IMG/VR virus record: IMGVR_UViG_3300025120_000103
Coordinates: 1 to 46,813 of that record
DNA length: 46,813 nt
Reading direction: 5' to 3' (one strand)
Source: a virus
Below the pieces are notes generated by a model, which was not told the origin of the DNA, did no database searches, and saw only the letters and a list, made by a program, of their open reading frames with translations. Each line of letters begins with the position of its first letter. Positions within the stretch are counted from its first letter, which is position 1. A program made the position numbers and the translations under genes. Of this stretch, positions 7,801 to 17,152 are shown piece after piece.

Positions 7801-10800
7801 GATTATTATTTTAATAATGGCATAATTATTAACTTTACCCAACAAGGTGAGGGTTCATTTAACTATCAACCAATTACTGTTAGTGTTGAAGGTGCTGCTG
7901 CATCTTATGATAAGTCATTTGTTGAAGATTTCCAAGAATTGTTTGTTATTGAGTCCCCAATTGATAAAAACATCATTACTCCTGTTCAGGTTCTTGCTTG
8001 GACAGATACAGAGGCAGAAATTCTAAATTCTCTGACAAATGATGAATTCTATGTTCAAGTCTCTGCAGATTCTCACTGGTTAATTAGTGATGAACCATTT
8101 GTTGGCAATATTCTTCTTTATGATGCAGAATTGCAACCTATCTTTAGAGGTGGCATCCAATCTATTGACTTACTTAATGGTGGTGTAGGATATGGTTCAT
8201 CTGAGATTATTGATTTCAGAAGACAACCAAGTCTTCAGTTCCAATCTGGTACAGGTGCTGTTTTACAACCAATTATCTCCAATGGACAGATTTCAGAAGT
8301 TGTAGTTCTCTCTCCTGGTGTTGGTTATAACTCACCACCTGACCTTAATGTAATTAGCGCTAATGCCACTGGCAAATTTGCTGTTCTTACTCCTGTTTTG
8401 AATAATGGCAAAATTCAAAGCGTATTTGTTGTAAAAGGTGGATTGGGATATGAGTCAGGCAAGACATCTATTGATATTATTCCATCAGGTAGAGGTACAA
8501 GAACAAATGCCAATATCAGAGGATGGAATATAAACCTCTTTGAAAGATACCTTGATAATATCCTTGAGGATGATGGTATCTTAGCAGAAAATATTTCTAA
8601 TAAGGAATTGCAGTATTCTCACCTTTATGCTTCTAGAGCATTGAGGGAGTCATCTACTGCTATTGATGGATTTGATAAAGATAACAAACTTTATGGCACT
8701 TTTGATTTAAGAAAGAATATTGCTGAGGAAGAGATTGAGAATATCTACCACTCACCTATTCTTGGTTGGGCATATGATGGCAATCCAATTTATGGACCAT
8801 ATGGTTTTAAAAATCAAGATGGAACTGGGTTTGTTAAGAGAATGGTGTCTAGTTACAAACTTAAAACCACTCCTGTTAACAGACCATCATTCAATACCTA
8901 TCCTAATGGATTCTTTGTTGATGACTATATCTATGCTGCAGATGGTGACCTTGATGAGCACAATGGCAGATTCTGTGTCACACCCGATTTCCCAAATGGA
9001 ATATACGCATACTTCTGCACAATTAGTGAAGCTATTGATTCATCTGGACCTTTCCAGAAGTTTAGAAGACCTGTATTCCCATATGTAATTGGAAATACTT
9101 TTAGGTCTGTTCCTTCTGAATTTAACTACAAAGGAATATCCAATCAAACAGATTATAATATTGAAAGTAATGGTTGGTTTAGAAATACTACAAATTATTA
9201 TACTAATGCAGGTAGTAGTGGTTATGACTATATCTACAATTCTAATAATGTCAGAAAGCAATCTATTGATATTACAGCAACATCCAGAGGAACTGTTAAT
9301 AGTTTAACAATTATTGATGGTGGTGATAACTACCAGGTTAATGATACTATCATTCTTAATGAAACAGACACTCAGGGTAGAAACTGTAAGTGGAGGGTAA
9401 ATGAAATTGAAGGTAAGAGAGTTAATACTGTAAGTCTAGCAACAACTGCTTTCAACAATGTAACATTTGTTCCAAATGGCAATAAGTCAGGATTTGTAGC
9501 ATTTACTGAGGTTCCACATAAATTTGATACTAATGATATCATCAGTGTTGATAATTTAAGTGAGGACTTCAAAGGTTTCTCTGGTTCTTACAATATTGGT
9601 GTTACTACATCAAAATATCAATTGGTTATTGGTATCGCATCTGCCTCACAAACAGGTGTTGTAACCTTTATGAATATTAAAGGTATAGAAGGTTCTCTGC
9701 TTAAAGATAATGACATCCTTACAATTGAATCAGAAAGAATCAGAGTTCTTGAACTTGATAAACTCAACAGCAGAATTAAAATTCTAAGAGAGCAAGATAA
9801 TACAATTGGTGCTTCACACTCTGCTGGATTGTTGTTTAGAGAAGAGACAAATAAGTTTGTCTTTAATACTGGCATCACTACATCCAAGAAATTTAGATTT
9901 AATCAACAGTATTACTTTGACCCTCATGAGCAGGTAGGAGTAGGTTCACTTGCACAAGCAGGAGCAGGTGTCACTCTGGGTATCAAGAACCCTGGTGCTG
10001 GAACTACACTCAGATTTGTCAGAGAGCAGATGATTTATCTGCCTGGTCATGGAATGGCACCTAATACACCAGTTGTTTATTCTAGTGGTGGTAACGTAAA
10101 TCCAATGAGAGGTTGGAGTGGTATTGAGACATCATCAATATTTACTTTGGCAGATGGTCTCAACTTCTTTGCAACACCTCTTGATAATGACCATATTGGA
10201 ATTTCAACCAATAGAATTGGTCTTAACTCAGAAGGTCTCTTTATAGGTGCTGGAACAACATTAACTGATACAGGATTGCAAGCAGGTATTATTTTCTTTA
10301 CTAGTGTAGGAGCTGGTGATACTCATAGTTTCACTACAAATAGACTTAATGTTTTAAAAGGAAGAGTTTCTAAAAATGTTGTAACTGTATCAGTTGCTGA
10401 TACTCATGGATTGTCTACAAATGATTTTATCAACTTTGACCTTAATCCTAAGGACACTCAGACAATCAGTGTTGTATATAATGAGCATAACAGAAGGATG
10501 GTTTTTGATCCTGATGTTATTGAGGAAGCACAGGTAAATTCAGGCACTAGTTCATTCATTGTACCAAAAGACAAGTATTTACTTGGTGATAAGATCATCT
10601 ACTCTGCATTAGTACCATCTGATGGATTAGTTTCAGAGGATATGTATTATGTCTATCCTATTGAAGATAATAGGATTAAGTTGATTAAAGAAATATCTGA
10701 AATTAATAATGATTATCCTGCCTTTGTTAATATTGGCACTGCTAAGACTGCAACTTTCTCCAAAATCAATCCTAGATTGACTGTTCAGCAAAACAGAACT

Positions 10801-13800
10801 TATAAGTTTGATCTTTCTTCTCCCACTTTAGGGTTTACTAATGCTTTGACAAAGTTCTCTGCATTTAGTATGAAGATCACAACTGATGATGCTTATATTG
10901 ATGAATTCCTTGTAGGCGAAGGTTCAAATGCATTTGAAGTTATAAGAGATGGTGAGGTTGGTGTATCTACAGATGCATCACTGAGTTTGAGAATTAGTGC
11001 TAATGTGCCTAAGAATCTTTTCTATAAATTTGATATTGATAATATTGACATTTTACCATCTGTACAAAAACAATTAATTGTTGATAAGACTGTGCCACAG
11101 TTTAGTCAAATTAATCAGGTCCCTAGTAAGTATGATGGATCACATCAGGTTGTAGGTGTAGCAACAGATGCTTTCCAGTTCAATGTTTTCAATGTTAAAG
11201 ATCTAACAAATAATTATAATGAAGGCACTGCAAATATGAGTTATACTACTAACTCAAGATTTGCATATGGACCCATTCACTCAGTTAAGGTAATTGATAA
11301 AGGTGTTGGTTATCAATCACTTCCTGGTTTTGAGGGTGTTACTAGCAAAACAGGTACAGGTGCTTTAATTGAACCCAATAGCAATTCAATTGGTCAAATT
11401 TTAGATTTCAAAATCAATAATATTGGTTTTGGTTATCCCTCAGATAAAACTCTGAAAGCAGCAGGTAATACTCCTGAAATTCTTAAGATTGAACCCCTTG
11501 CTCAGTTTGATTACATTGGCATTACATCAGCAGGTGTAAATTACTTTGTAGCACCTGAATTGGTTGTAATTGATGGTTTATCTAAGAAGCAAATTACTGA
11601 TGTTCAACTTGATTTTGAACTTGGTGCTACAGAAGTAAAGATTCTTAAAAATACAATCTCACTTAATAATGTAACACCTGATATCCTTCCAATCAATAAT
11701 CCCAATGGTTTCTCCATTGGTTCAATGTCTTATTTTGAAAATAATAAGATTGTAAGACTGTATCTGAACAAATCATTCAGTACTCCTGAAGAATTCCCAT
11801 TTAAGGTTGGAGAAAAGATAATTGTTGAGAATATTGCCATTGGTTTCAACACAGATGGTAAAGGATACAATTCTGATAGTTATGAGTATGCACTCTTCCC
11901 ACTTACTGGTCTTGATGCCAAACTAGGTGGTTCAAATGGGTATGTTGAGTACAGTCTTGCTGACTATTTGTCTGCAAATGAATATCCTGGAAACGTAACA
12001 TCTATTGTTTCTGCTTATATTACTCCTAAGACATATTTCCCAATATTTGATATTGATTTAAAAGTATCTGACTTCTTTGATGGAGAAAGAGTAAGTAATG
12101 GGTTTGCAGATGGCACTGTTGAAAGATGGGATCCTATTAGTGAAACTCTATTTGTTTCATCCAACAAATCATTCCTTCCAGGCACTATTATTCAATCAGA
12201 CAGTTCACAAATCAAGTCAATTATTAAGTCAAGGACTAATTTCAATACAACTATTAAAATTGGTGCTGGTGCAACTGTTATTGATGGTTGGCAGACCAAT
12301 TCAGGTGTTCTGAATGACAATCTACAAGTCCTTCCTAACAATGAGTATTATCAAAACTTCTCATATTCACTTAAGTCAAGAATTGACCTTGAAACTTGGG
12401 AAGATGCAGTAAGTGCTCTTAATCATACTGCAGGTTTCAAAAAATATGCAGATTTGATCATTGAGAATGAAGCAGTAAGTTCTTGTACACCTGTTGAGAT
12501 TGATTTAGATACAACTGTTGATTTAATTGGTGAATTTAGTCTAAGTTGTTTCCCAGACTTTGATGGTGGAACTGAAAGAACTATTGATATACAAGGAAGT
12601 AAGATTATTTCTGATACCATAGTATTCTCCAATAAAATCCTTCTTGACTACTTTGAATCAAGAGGTAATAGAGTACTTAACCTCTCCTTAGGAGGTGGTG
12701 GTGGTGCTGGTGGCAGTCCCTTTGATGATGAACCAAGAGAAGAACCTTTTGAATCTATTGCTAACTATGAGAACAAATTTACTCATAATAAGATACTTAC
12801 TTTGGTTCAAGATGCCCAATTAAGAGATAGAAAGCAGTCAAGTATGTTGACTGTTATGCAAGATGGCACCCAAGGATATATCAACCAGTATGGTATGTTG
12901 GATACTGTCACACCTCTTGGTCATTTTGATTATAGAAACATTCAGAATGGAACTTGGTCACTTGATTTCTATCCAGTAACACCTCTCTACAATAACTATG
13001 AAGTTACAATCTTCTCATTCAGTCAACTTGACAATGTTTTGAGTATTGGAGCAACTGATGTTGGTAGTGTTGTAAGGATATCTACTGGTCAGACCGAAGT
13101 TGCAGCATCAAGTACAACAGAAGTTATTTCTATTGGTACAACTTATAGATCTGCTAAGGTCATTGCTCAGTTACATGATTTCCAAAATGACAAGTATTAT
13201 GGCAATGAAATTAATCTCCTTCATGATGGCACTAATGTTACATTAATGCAATATGGTGATATCACTTCATCCACTGAATTGGCAGGTATTTCTGGTTTTG
13301 GTACATTCATTGGTAGAATTGATAGTGGCAATATTGTTCTTGACTTCAAGTCAACTGTTGGTACTGCATTATCAGTCAATGCCATGGTCATTGCAATTAG
13401 TGACCAGAATGCATCTGGAATTGGAACAATTGACTTAGAAGTTTCAAATGTATCTTCTTACTCCAAGTCAATTGCTGCTTCTGCAACACCAATTGCAAAT
13501 ATTGTTGGTTCTTACTATGAACCTGACAGTTCTGGATACTTTGTTGTTTCTGTCGAGGATATCACAAATAATGAGTATGAATGTTTTGAGGTAATGTCAC
13601 TTGACAGTCTGTTTGAGGAAAACTTTGTTGAGTTTGCAAGAGTCAATACTGGCACATCTGGTCTTGGTACTGTTGGATTCACTTCAACTGGAAACAACAT
13701 CAATCTGACTTATACTCCTGTTCCAAACATTAATGTTGAGGTAAGAGCATTTGCTGTTACTAATCAAAACTATTTGAATGTTTCAGGTATCACATCTGTC

Positions 13801-16800
13801 AACTTAGAGAACAATATCCTCTTCTCTAAGCAAGGCACTTATACTGGTCAAGAGTTTGATAAAGCAACAGCATTCCCACTGTTGTTTGATGGAAATCCAG
13901 TCTTTGGTGGTCCATTCTTGGGTAATAATCCTGGTGTTGTCAATACAGCAACCAATCAAATTGTTATACCTAACCACAACTTTATAACTGGTGAGAAAGT
14001 TAAATATACTCCCTTCAATAAACTAAAAGTAGGAACTGAGAATGCAATTAGCATTGCCTCTACTGATGTTCCAGGTGTTGGTATTACTAACAAACTACCA
14101 GAAGATGTATATGCAATTAAGTATAGTGATGTGACTGTAGGATTTGCTAAGAGTGCTGCTGATGCTTTGGCAACTGTTCCCATTCCTCTAAATCTAACAT
14201 CAGTTGGTATTGGCAGTATTCACACTCTATTTGGTGCTAATGAAAATGCAAGATGCTTGATTGCAATTGACAATATGATTCAAGCACCTATTACTGAGGT
14301 GAAGATTGAAACACAATTGCTTTCTAATATCATTTTTGAACCCTCATTTAGGGTTGTTGGTATTCAGTCATTTAAATCAAATGACCTTATCCAAATTAAC
14401 AATGAAATTATGCTTCTTCAAAACATTGGAGTTGGCAGAACAAATAATTTCAACGTTGTCAGAGCACAAATGGGTACTGAAGTTGAAACCCATGTAATTG
14501 GAGATGTTGTTAAATTGCTAGGTGGCAACTACAACATCACTGAGAATACTATCCACTTTGCAGAAGCTCCTTATGGCAATACACCAATTGGAACCACTAC
14601 TCAGGGTCCAGATGAGGTAGATTGGCAGGGTATCACCACTTCATCTACCTTCCAGGGCAGAACCTTCATGAGAAGTGGTGTTCTTAATGGTGTAGATCAC
14701 ACATATAAGAATAACTACACATTTGATAATATTCAGTCTGAATTCAATGGATTTGATAATGAGTTTTTACTGACTATTAATGGTGGAGATAATATAGCAG
14801 GTTTTGCTACCAACCAGGCAATTGTCCTGAACTCAAATATTCTTCAGGAACCCACAGGTGCTCAAGAGTCAACAGGCGACTTTACTCTGAATGATAAAGT
14901 TGGTGTTACAACAATCACATATACAGGAACAAGTCAGTCATCTGAAAATGATCCTAACAGAGCAACTATCCCCAGAGGTGGTAACATCACTGCTGTTGGT
15001 TCAACACAAGGATCTGGATATCAACCATTAGTTGGTGCTGGTGCATCTGTATTTGTTAACTCGAGTGGTCAGATTTCATCTATTGCAATTGGCAATAGTG
15101 GTTCTGGTTATAGATCAGGCATCCAAACTCATGTCTCAGTTGGTATTCTGACATCTTCTACTGACAATCAACCTGTTATTGGAATTGGTACTGCAAATAT
15201 TGTAGGTGGCCATATTGATTCTATTGATCTTTACAATGTAGCATCAAACCTAGACCAATTCAACCCTCCTGTAGTTGTTATTGACAAACCACTTCCTTAT
15301 AGCAATCTTTCACTAGTTTATAGTGGAGGTAATGCAATAGAAGGTATTGGTACTGGTGCAAGAGTTGATATCACTGTTGGTCAAGGATCAAGTGTCATTG
15401 ACTTCACATTAATCCAAGGTGGTTTTGCTTATGGATTCAATGAAATATTGACAGTATCTGTTGGTGGAACACTTGGTATTCCTCTTACAAGTGGATTTAG
15501 TGGCAATGAATTTCAACTCACTGTTGATGATCTCTATCGTGATACCTTCAATGGTTGGACACTTGGTGAACTAGATGTATTTGACAAATTAGATCCATTA
15601 TTTGATGGTGAGACAACTAAGTTCAATCTTTCAATTGCTAGTGCATCATATGGTATTGAAACTGCTGATGGATCAAATGTTGATTTGAATCAGGCATTGA
15701 TTGTCACTATTAATGATGTTCTTCAAATTCCAGGCGAATCATACAATTTTGCAGGTGGTTCTATCATAGAATTCTCACAACCTCCTGCAAGGGGTGACAG
15801 TTCTAAGGTTATCTTCTACAAAGGAACACCAGAAGTTGATGTTGTATTTGTAGATATTCTTGAGACAGTTAAGGTTGGTGATACTCTCCAACTTATGAAT
15901 GATCCAGGAAAGGGTCAAAATAATTCTTTATTGCAAGAAAAGAGAACTGTTGTTGGTATCACTACCCTTGATACTGTCAAAACCTTCCCATATGCTGGTC
16001 CTGGTATTACTACTGACATTTCATTAGAGAGACCCATTGAATGGTGTAAGCAAAAGGATGATTTATTCATTGATGGTAGAGTAGTTGCCAAAGATAGAGT
16101 TGAGTATGAACCGTTCATCTATCCTGCTGCATATATTATTAATGATATTGGTCCTGGTGATGGATTCTGTTATGTTGATACAGTAAGACCTCTGTTTGAT
16201 TCAGCACCTGAGACTCAACTTATTGATTATCAATTTAAAGTCACATTTACTGATCAGACTGAAATTAAGACAGCAATTGCAACTGCATCTATTACTAATG
16301 GTTCTATTACTGGATTCAATCTTGTAGATGCAGGAAAGGGATATGCAACTCTCCCTACACCAGAAATTTCCATTGGTAATGCTGGATTTACTTCTACTGG
16401 TAGAGCAACAGCAACAGCATCTGCTATTGGAGATGTTGTTGGAAACTTGAATGTTATTAATCCAGGAGTAGGTTACACTGTTCTTCCTCCTATTATTATT
16501 GAAACACCACCAGCAAGAACTGAAACAGTTGGAGTTGATTCATACTTTGGTGATTATGGACAAATTGTTGGTGTTGCCCAATCAAATGGTGGATTGACAA
16601 CACTTGAATTCTACATTCCAGATGACTCATTTATGAGAGATCCTTACTATGTTGGAGTTGCTGTTACTTTATCAGAGATTGGTAAGAATGATTACTTTGT
16701 TGTCAATGAATCAAATGTTGGACTTTATAGCACTGTGTCTGATTTTGATGGCATTTATAGAGTTGAAAAAGTTTATGATTATATTTCTGATTTGACCAGT

Positions 16801-17115
16801 ATTGGTGCTGGAGTAACAATGGTAAGGAGAGTTGAAATTCAAGGTATTGGTGTTGGTTCTACCAACTTCTCATCAACATTAATTACTTTTGATAGTGATC
16901 TGCTTACTTGGGATAATAGGGTTGGATATGCTCTGGGAAGTGGTTTATTTGAAAGAAATAGAATTTATGGTGAATATACTTGGGGTAAAGTGAGTTTTAT
17001 AAACAGATCTCCTGTCACTGCAAAGAGATTTACTGCTTCATCATACCCTAATTTGGACAAATCCCCATTGATGACCAGATCTACAACCCTTAAATATAAT
17101 AATTACACTCCATAA
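4873..17115 (+). CDS. gp7: Giant baseplate wedge protein gp7 (4080 aa)
   Basis: Residues ~15-45 (LLTDFLEQYY, then NLIKNIDQY) and ~190-215 (FYASKGTDQSFEILFRALYG, followed by EDVEV) match what I recall of the C-terminal third of T4 gp7 (FYSTKGIEASYKFLFKVLYN, then EEVEI). That region initiates wedge assembly with gp10/gp8/gp6. Position after gp6 agrees. T4 gp7 is 1032 aa; here about 3800 residues follow the T4-like part. These contain about 15 G-x-G-Y beta repeats (e.g. residues ~720, 760, 1100, 1146, 1186, 2141, 2181, 3376, 3406, 3816, 3861), seven HxF/HG-x-x-x-x-x-x-V-x-Y repeats (~592 to ~3035), three D/N-E-I/M repeats (~96, ~1615, ~3176), a YHYH-type domain (~1290-1395) and a degenerate cupredoxin-like segment (~1970-2060). 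It is probably an elongated peripheral baseplate or fibre-anchoring arm. CpG is very rare in the gene. Confidence 0.85.
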   Translation: MTVDRVKLQQIVASQLPRYVSEDFPLLTDFLEQYYVSLESQGGPSNLIKNIDQYVKVDELTNLETETTLTEDIDYYTRSVKVESTYGFVDTDGIIKIDDEIFLYETKTLTSFENVKRGFSGITSYITPDNPDRLTFETTQNQSHQTGAHVQNLNVLFLQQFFKKLKKQVVPGFSDRNFYTGLDEKNFIFNSDSFYASKGTDQSFEILFRALYGEDVEVIKPSQFLLTPSNANYKVTKDFVVEKLQGDPLQLQNLTLFQQLTGARGSVTNVQQIPYDNFQYYQISIDSGFNRDSDVTGSIYGKFEPDPQTKILNQVGAGQTYLDVDSTVGFPQSGTLEVVDVDLELLRLKYDGKTSTQFFNVSGVDNVILKTTDISLDSYAFAYVGIQTTKQVKVRFTGSLSDFEQNDKTHSYKKDDTIQLRSLGYEAPGKKNNNYSLNIKTNWQVKKTTLLDASAFQYGFEFYNTHFLQEGYKVVLENIDKTMSLPGIISRIQSSNEIVVTFQQNFLTTGSYTIENQTLKGNSIKYPYLEKYTANIQNTYAKYDGSTLIASNSIPKYNNLETNPYDRRIVFSATLQSTDILTLPTNQTTIPDHAFYTGDALYLESKGVGFEGVVSGAYFIYRVDESRIKLSRSKADLARKIYITFNGSVTNAVVTLLDFYQKEIAPQGIYREIPNPINDSKRYITNAGFNGILNNGVEILNYKSQNSVYYGNIEDFTITAAGKGYDVINPPVLIIQDDVGIGATGVVNVKGQLERLDILDKGLGYYEAPFIRISGGNGTGAAAEARMTSIKHENSFLADGTLEQTRLDLNQISFSSDHKFLDGESVIYQPRSTKGITGLTTDSEYFCSIHSQTAIKLHNTKTDALVGINTVDLIGYGVGTQFIVASEPKSVVSSVIITNPGKNYESKKRTIPQAGINTALNTVNIKGHGYQSKEIVRYNPGNPLIVGLSKKTDYYVVKVTDDAFSLTEVGIDTIATDYYFNNGIIINFTQQGEGSFNYQPITVSVEGAAASYDKSFVEDFQELFVIESPIDKNIITPVQVLAWTDTEAEILNSLTNDEFYVQVSADSHWLISDEPFVGNILLYDAELQPIFRGGIQSIDLLNGGVGYGSSEIIDFRRQPSLQFQSGTGAVLQPIISNGQISEVVVLSPGVGYNSPPDLNVISANATGKFAVLTPVLNNGKIQSVFVVKGGLGYESGKTSIDIIPSGRGTRTNANIRGWNINLFERYLDNILEDDGILAENISNKELQYSHLYASRALRESSTAIDGFDKDNKLYGTFDLRKNIAEEEIENIYHSPILGWAYDGNPIYGPYGFKNQDGTGFVKRMVSSYKLKTTPVNRPSFNTYPNGFFVDDYIYAADGDLDEHNGRFCVTPDFPNGIYAYFCTISEAIDSSGPFQKFRRPVFPYVIGNTFRSVPSEFNYKGISNQTDYNIESNGWFRNTTNYYTNAGSSGYDYIYNSNNVRKQSIDITATSRGTVNSLTIIDGGDNYQVNDTIILNETDTQGRNCKWRVNEIEGKRVNTVSLATTAFNNVTFVPNGNKSGFVAFTEVPHKFDTNDIISVDNLSEDFKGFSGSYNIGVTTSKYQLVIGIASASQTGVVTFMNIKGIEGSLLKDNDILTIESERIRVLELDKLNSRIKILREQDNTIGASHSAGLLFREETNKFVFNTGITTSKKFRFNQQYYFDPHEQVGVGSLAQAGAGVTLGIKNPGAGTTLRFVREQMIYLPGHGMAPNTPVVYSSGGNVNPMRGWSGIETSSIFTLADGLNFFATPLDNDHIGISTNRIGLNSEGLFIGAGTTLTDTGLQAGIIFFTSVGAGDTHSFTTNRLNVLKGRVSKNVVTVSVADTHGLSTNDFINFDLNPKDTQTISVVYNEHNRRMVFDPDVIEEAQVNSGTSSFIVPKDKYLLGDKIIYSALVPSDGLVSEDMYYVYPIEDNRIKLIKEISEINNDYPAFVNIGTAKTATFSKINPRLTVQQNRTYKFDLSSPTLGFTNALTKFSAFSMKITTDDAYIDEFLVGEGSNAFEVIRDGEVGVSTDASLSLRISANVPKNLFYKFDIDNIDILPSVQKQLIVDKTVPQFSQINQVPSKYDGSHQVVGVATDAFQFNVFNVKDLTNNYNEGTANMSYTTNSRFAYGPIHSVKVIDKGVGYQSLPGFEGVTSKTGTGALIEPNSNSIGQILDFKINNIGFGYPSDKTLKAAGNTPEILKIEPLAQFDYIGITSAGVNYFVAPELVVIDGLSKKQITDVQLDFELGATEVKILKNTISLNNVTPDILPINNPNGFSIGSMSYFENNKIVRLYLNKSFSTPEEFPFKVGEKIIVENIAIGFNTDGKGYNSDSYEYALFPLTGLDAKLGGSNGYVEYSLADYLSANEYPGNVTSIVSAYITPKTYFPIFDIDLKVSDFFDGERVSNGFADGTVERWDPISETLFVSSNKSFLPGTIIQSDSSQIKSIIKSRTNFNTTIKIGAGATVIDGWQTNSGVLNDNLQVLPNNEYYQNFSYSLKSRIDLETWEDAVSALNHTAGFKKYADLIIENEAVSSCTPVEIDLDTTVDLIGEFSLSCFPDFDGGTERTIDIQGSKIISDTIVFSNKILLDYFESRGNRVLNLSLGGGGGAGGSPFDDEPREEPFESIANYENKFTHNKILTLVQDAQLRDRKQSSMLTVMQDGTQGYINQYGMLDTVTPLGHFDYRNIQNGTWSLDFYPVTPLYNNYEVTIFSFSQLDNVLSIGATDVGSVVRISTGQTEVAASSTTEVISIGTTYRSAKVIAQLHDFQNDKYYGNEINLLHDGTNVTLMQYGDITSSTELAGISGFGTFIGRIDSGNIVLDFKSTVGTALSVNAMVIAISDQNASGIGTIDLEVSNVSSYSKSIAASATPIANIVGSYYEPDSSGYFVVSVEDITNNEYECFEVMSLDSLFEENFVEFARVNTGTSGLGTVGFTSTGNNINLTYTPVPNINVEVRAFAVTNQNYLNVSGITSVNLENNILFSKQGTYTGQEFDKATAFPLLFDGNPVFGGPFLGNNPGVVNTATNQIVIPNHNFITGEKVKYTPFNKLKVGTENAISIASTDVPGVGITNKLPEDVYAIKYSDVTVGFAKSAADALATVPIPLNLTSVGIGSIHTLFGANENARCLIAIDNMIQAPITEVKIETQLLSNIIFEPSFRVVGIQSFKSNDLIQINNEIMLLQNIGVGRTNNFNVVRAQMGTEVETHVIGDVVKLLGGNYNITENTIHFAEAPYGNTPIGTTTQGPDEVDWQGITTSSTFQGRTFMRSGVLNGVDHTYKNNYTFDNIQSEFNGFDNEFLLTINGGDNIAGFATNQAIVLNSNILQEPTGAQESTGDFTLNDKVGVTTITYTGTSQSSENDPNRATIPRGGNITAVGSTQGSGYQPLVGAGASVFVNSSGQISSIAIGNSGSGYRSGIQTHVSVGILTSSTDNQPVIGIGTANIVGGHIDSIDLYNVASNLDQFNPPVVVIDKPLPYSNLSLVYSGGNAIEGIGTGARVDITVGQGSSVIDFTLIQGGFAYGFNEILTVSVGGTLGIPLTSGFSGNEFQLTVDDLYRDTFNGWTLGELDVFDKLDPLFDGETTKFNLSIASASYGIETADGSNVDLNQALIVTINDVLQIPGESYNFAGGSIIEFSQPPARGDSSKVIFYKGTPEVDVVFVDILETVKVGDTLQLMNDPGKGQNNSLLQEKRTVVGITTLDTVKTFPYAGPGITTDISLERPIEWCKQKDDLFIDGRVVAKDRVEYEPFIYPAAYIINDIGPGDGFCYVDTVRPLFDSAPETQLIDYQFKVTFTDQTEIKTAIATASITNGSITGFNLVDAGKGYATLPTPEISIGNAGFTSTGRATATASAIGDVVGNLNVINPGVGYTVLPPIIIETPPARTETVGVDSYFGDYGQIVGVAQSNGGLTTLEFYIPDDSFMRDPYYVGVAVTLSEIGKNDYFVVNESNVGLYSTVSDFDGIYRVEKVYDYISDLTSIGAGVTMVRRVEIQGIGVGSTNFSSTLITFDSDLLTWDNRVGYALGSGLFERNRIYGEYTWGKVSFINRSPVTAKRFTASSYPNLDKSPLMTRSTTLKYNNYTP

Positions 17116-17117
17116 AG

Positions 17118-17125
17118 GATAAATA
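17118..17125 (+). promoter_or_regulatory. T4-type late promoter (GATAAATA)
   Basis: Seven of eight matches to TATAAATA, two bases after the gp7 stop and 28 bases before the ATG of the 790 aa fibre-like gene. Confidence 0.75.
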
Positions 17126-17152
17126 AACCTAGGAAAAGGACTCCCTTCAAAA

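Noticed and set aside
8720-9088. 122-codon open frame in a second plus frame within gp7
   Set aside because: Leu/Met-rich out-of-frame reading of the YHYH region; no start signal.
15900-16118. Opposite-strand open frames throughout gp7
   Set aside because: Several 60-90 codon minus-strand frames occur because the gene is long and AT-rich; none has a start signal or plausible composition.
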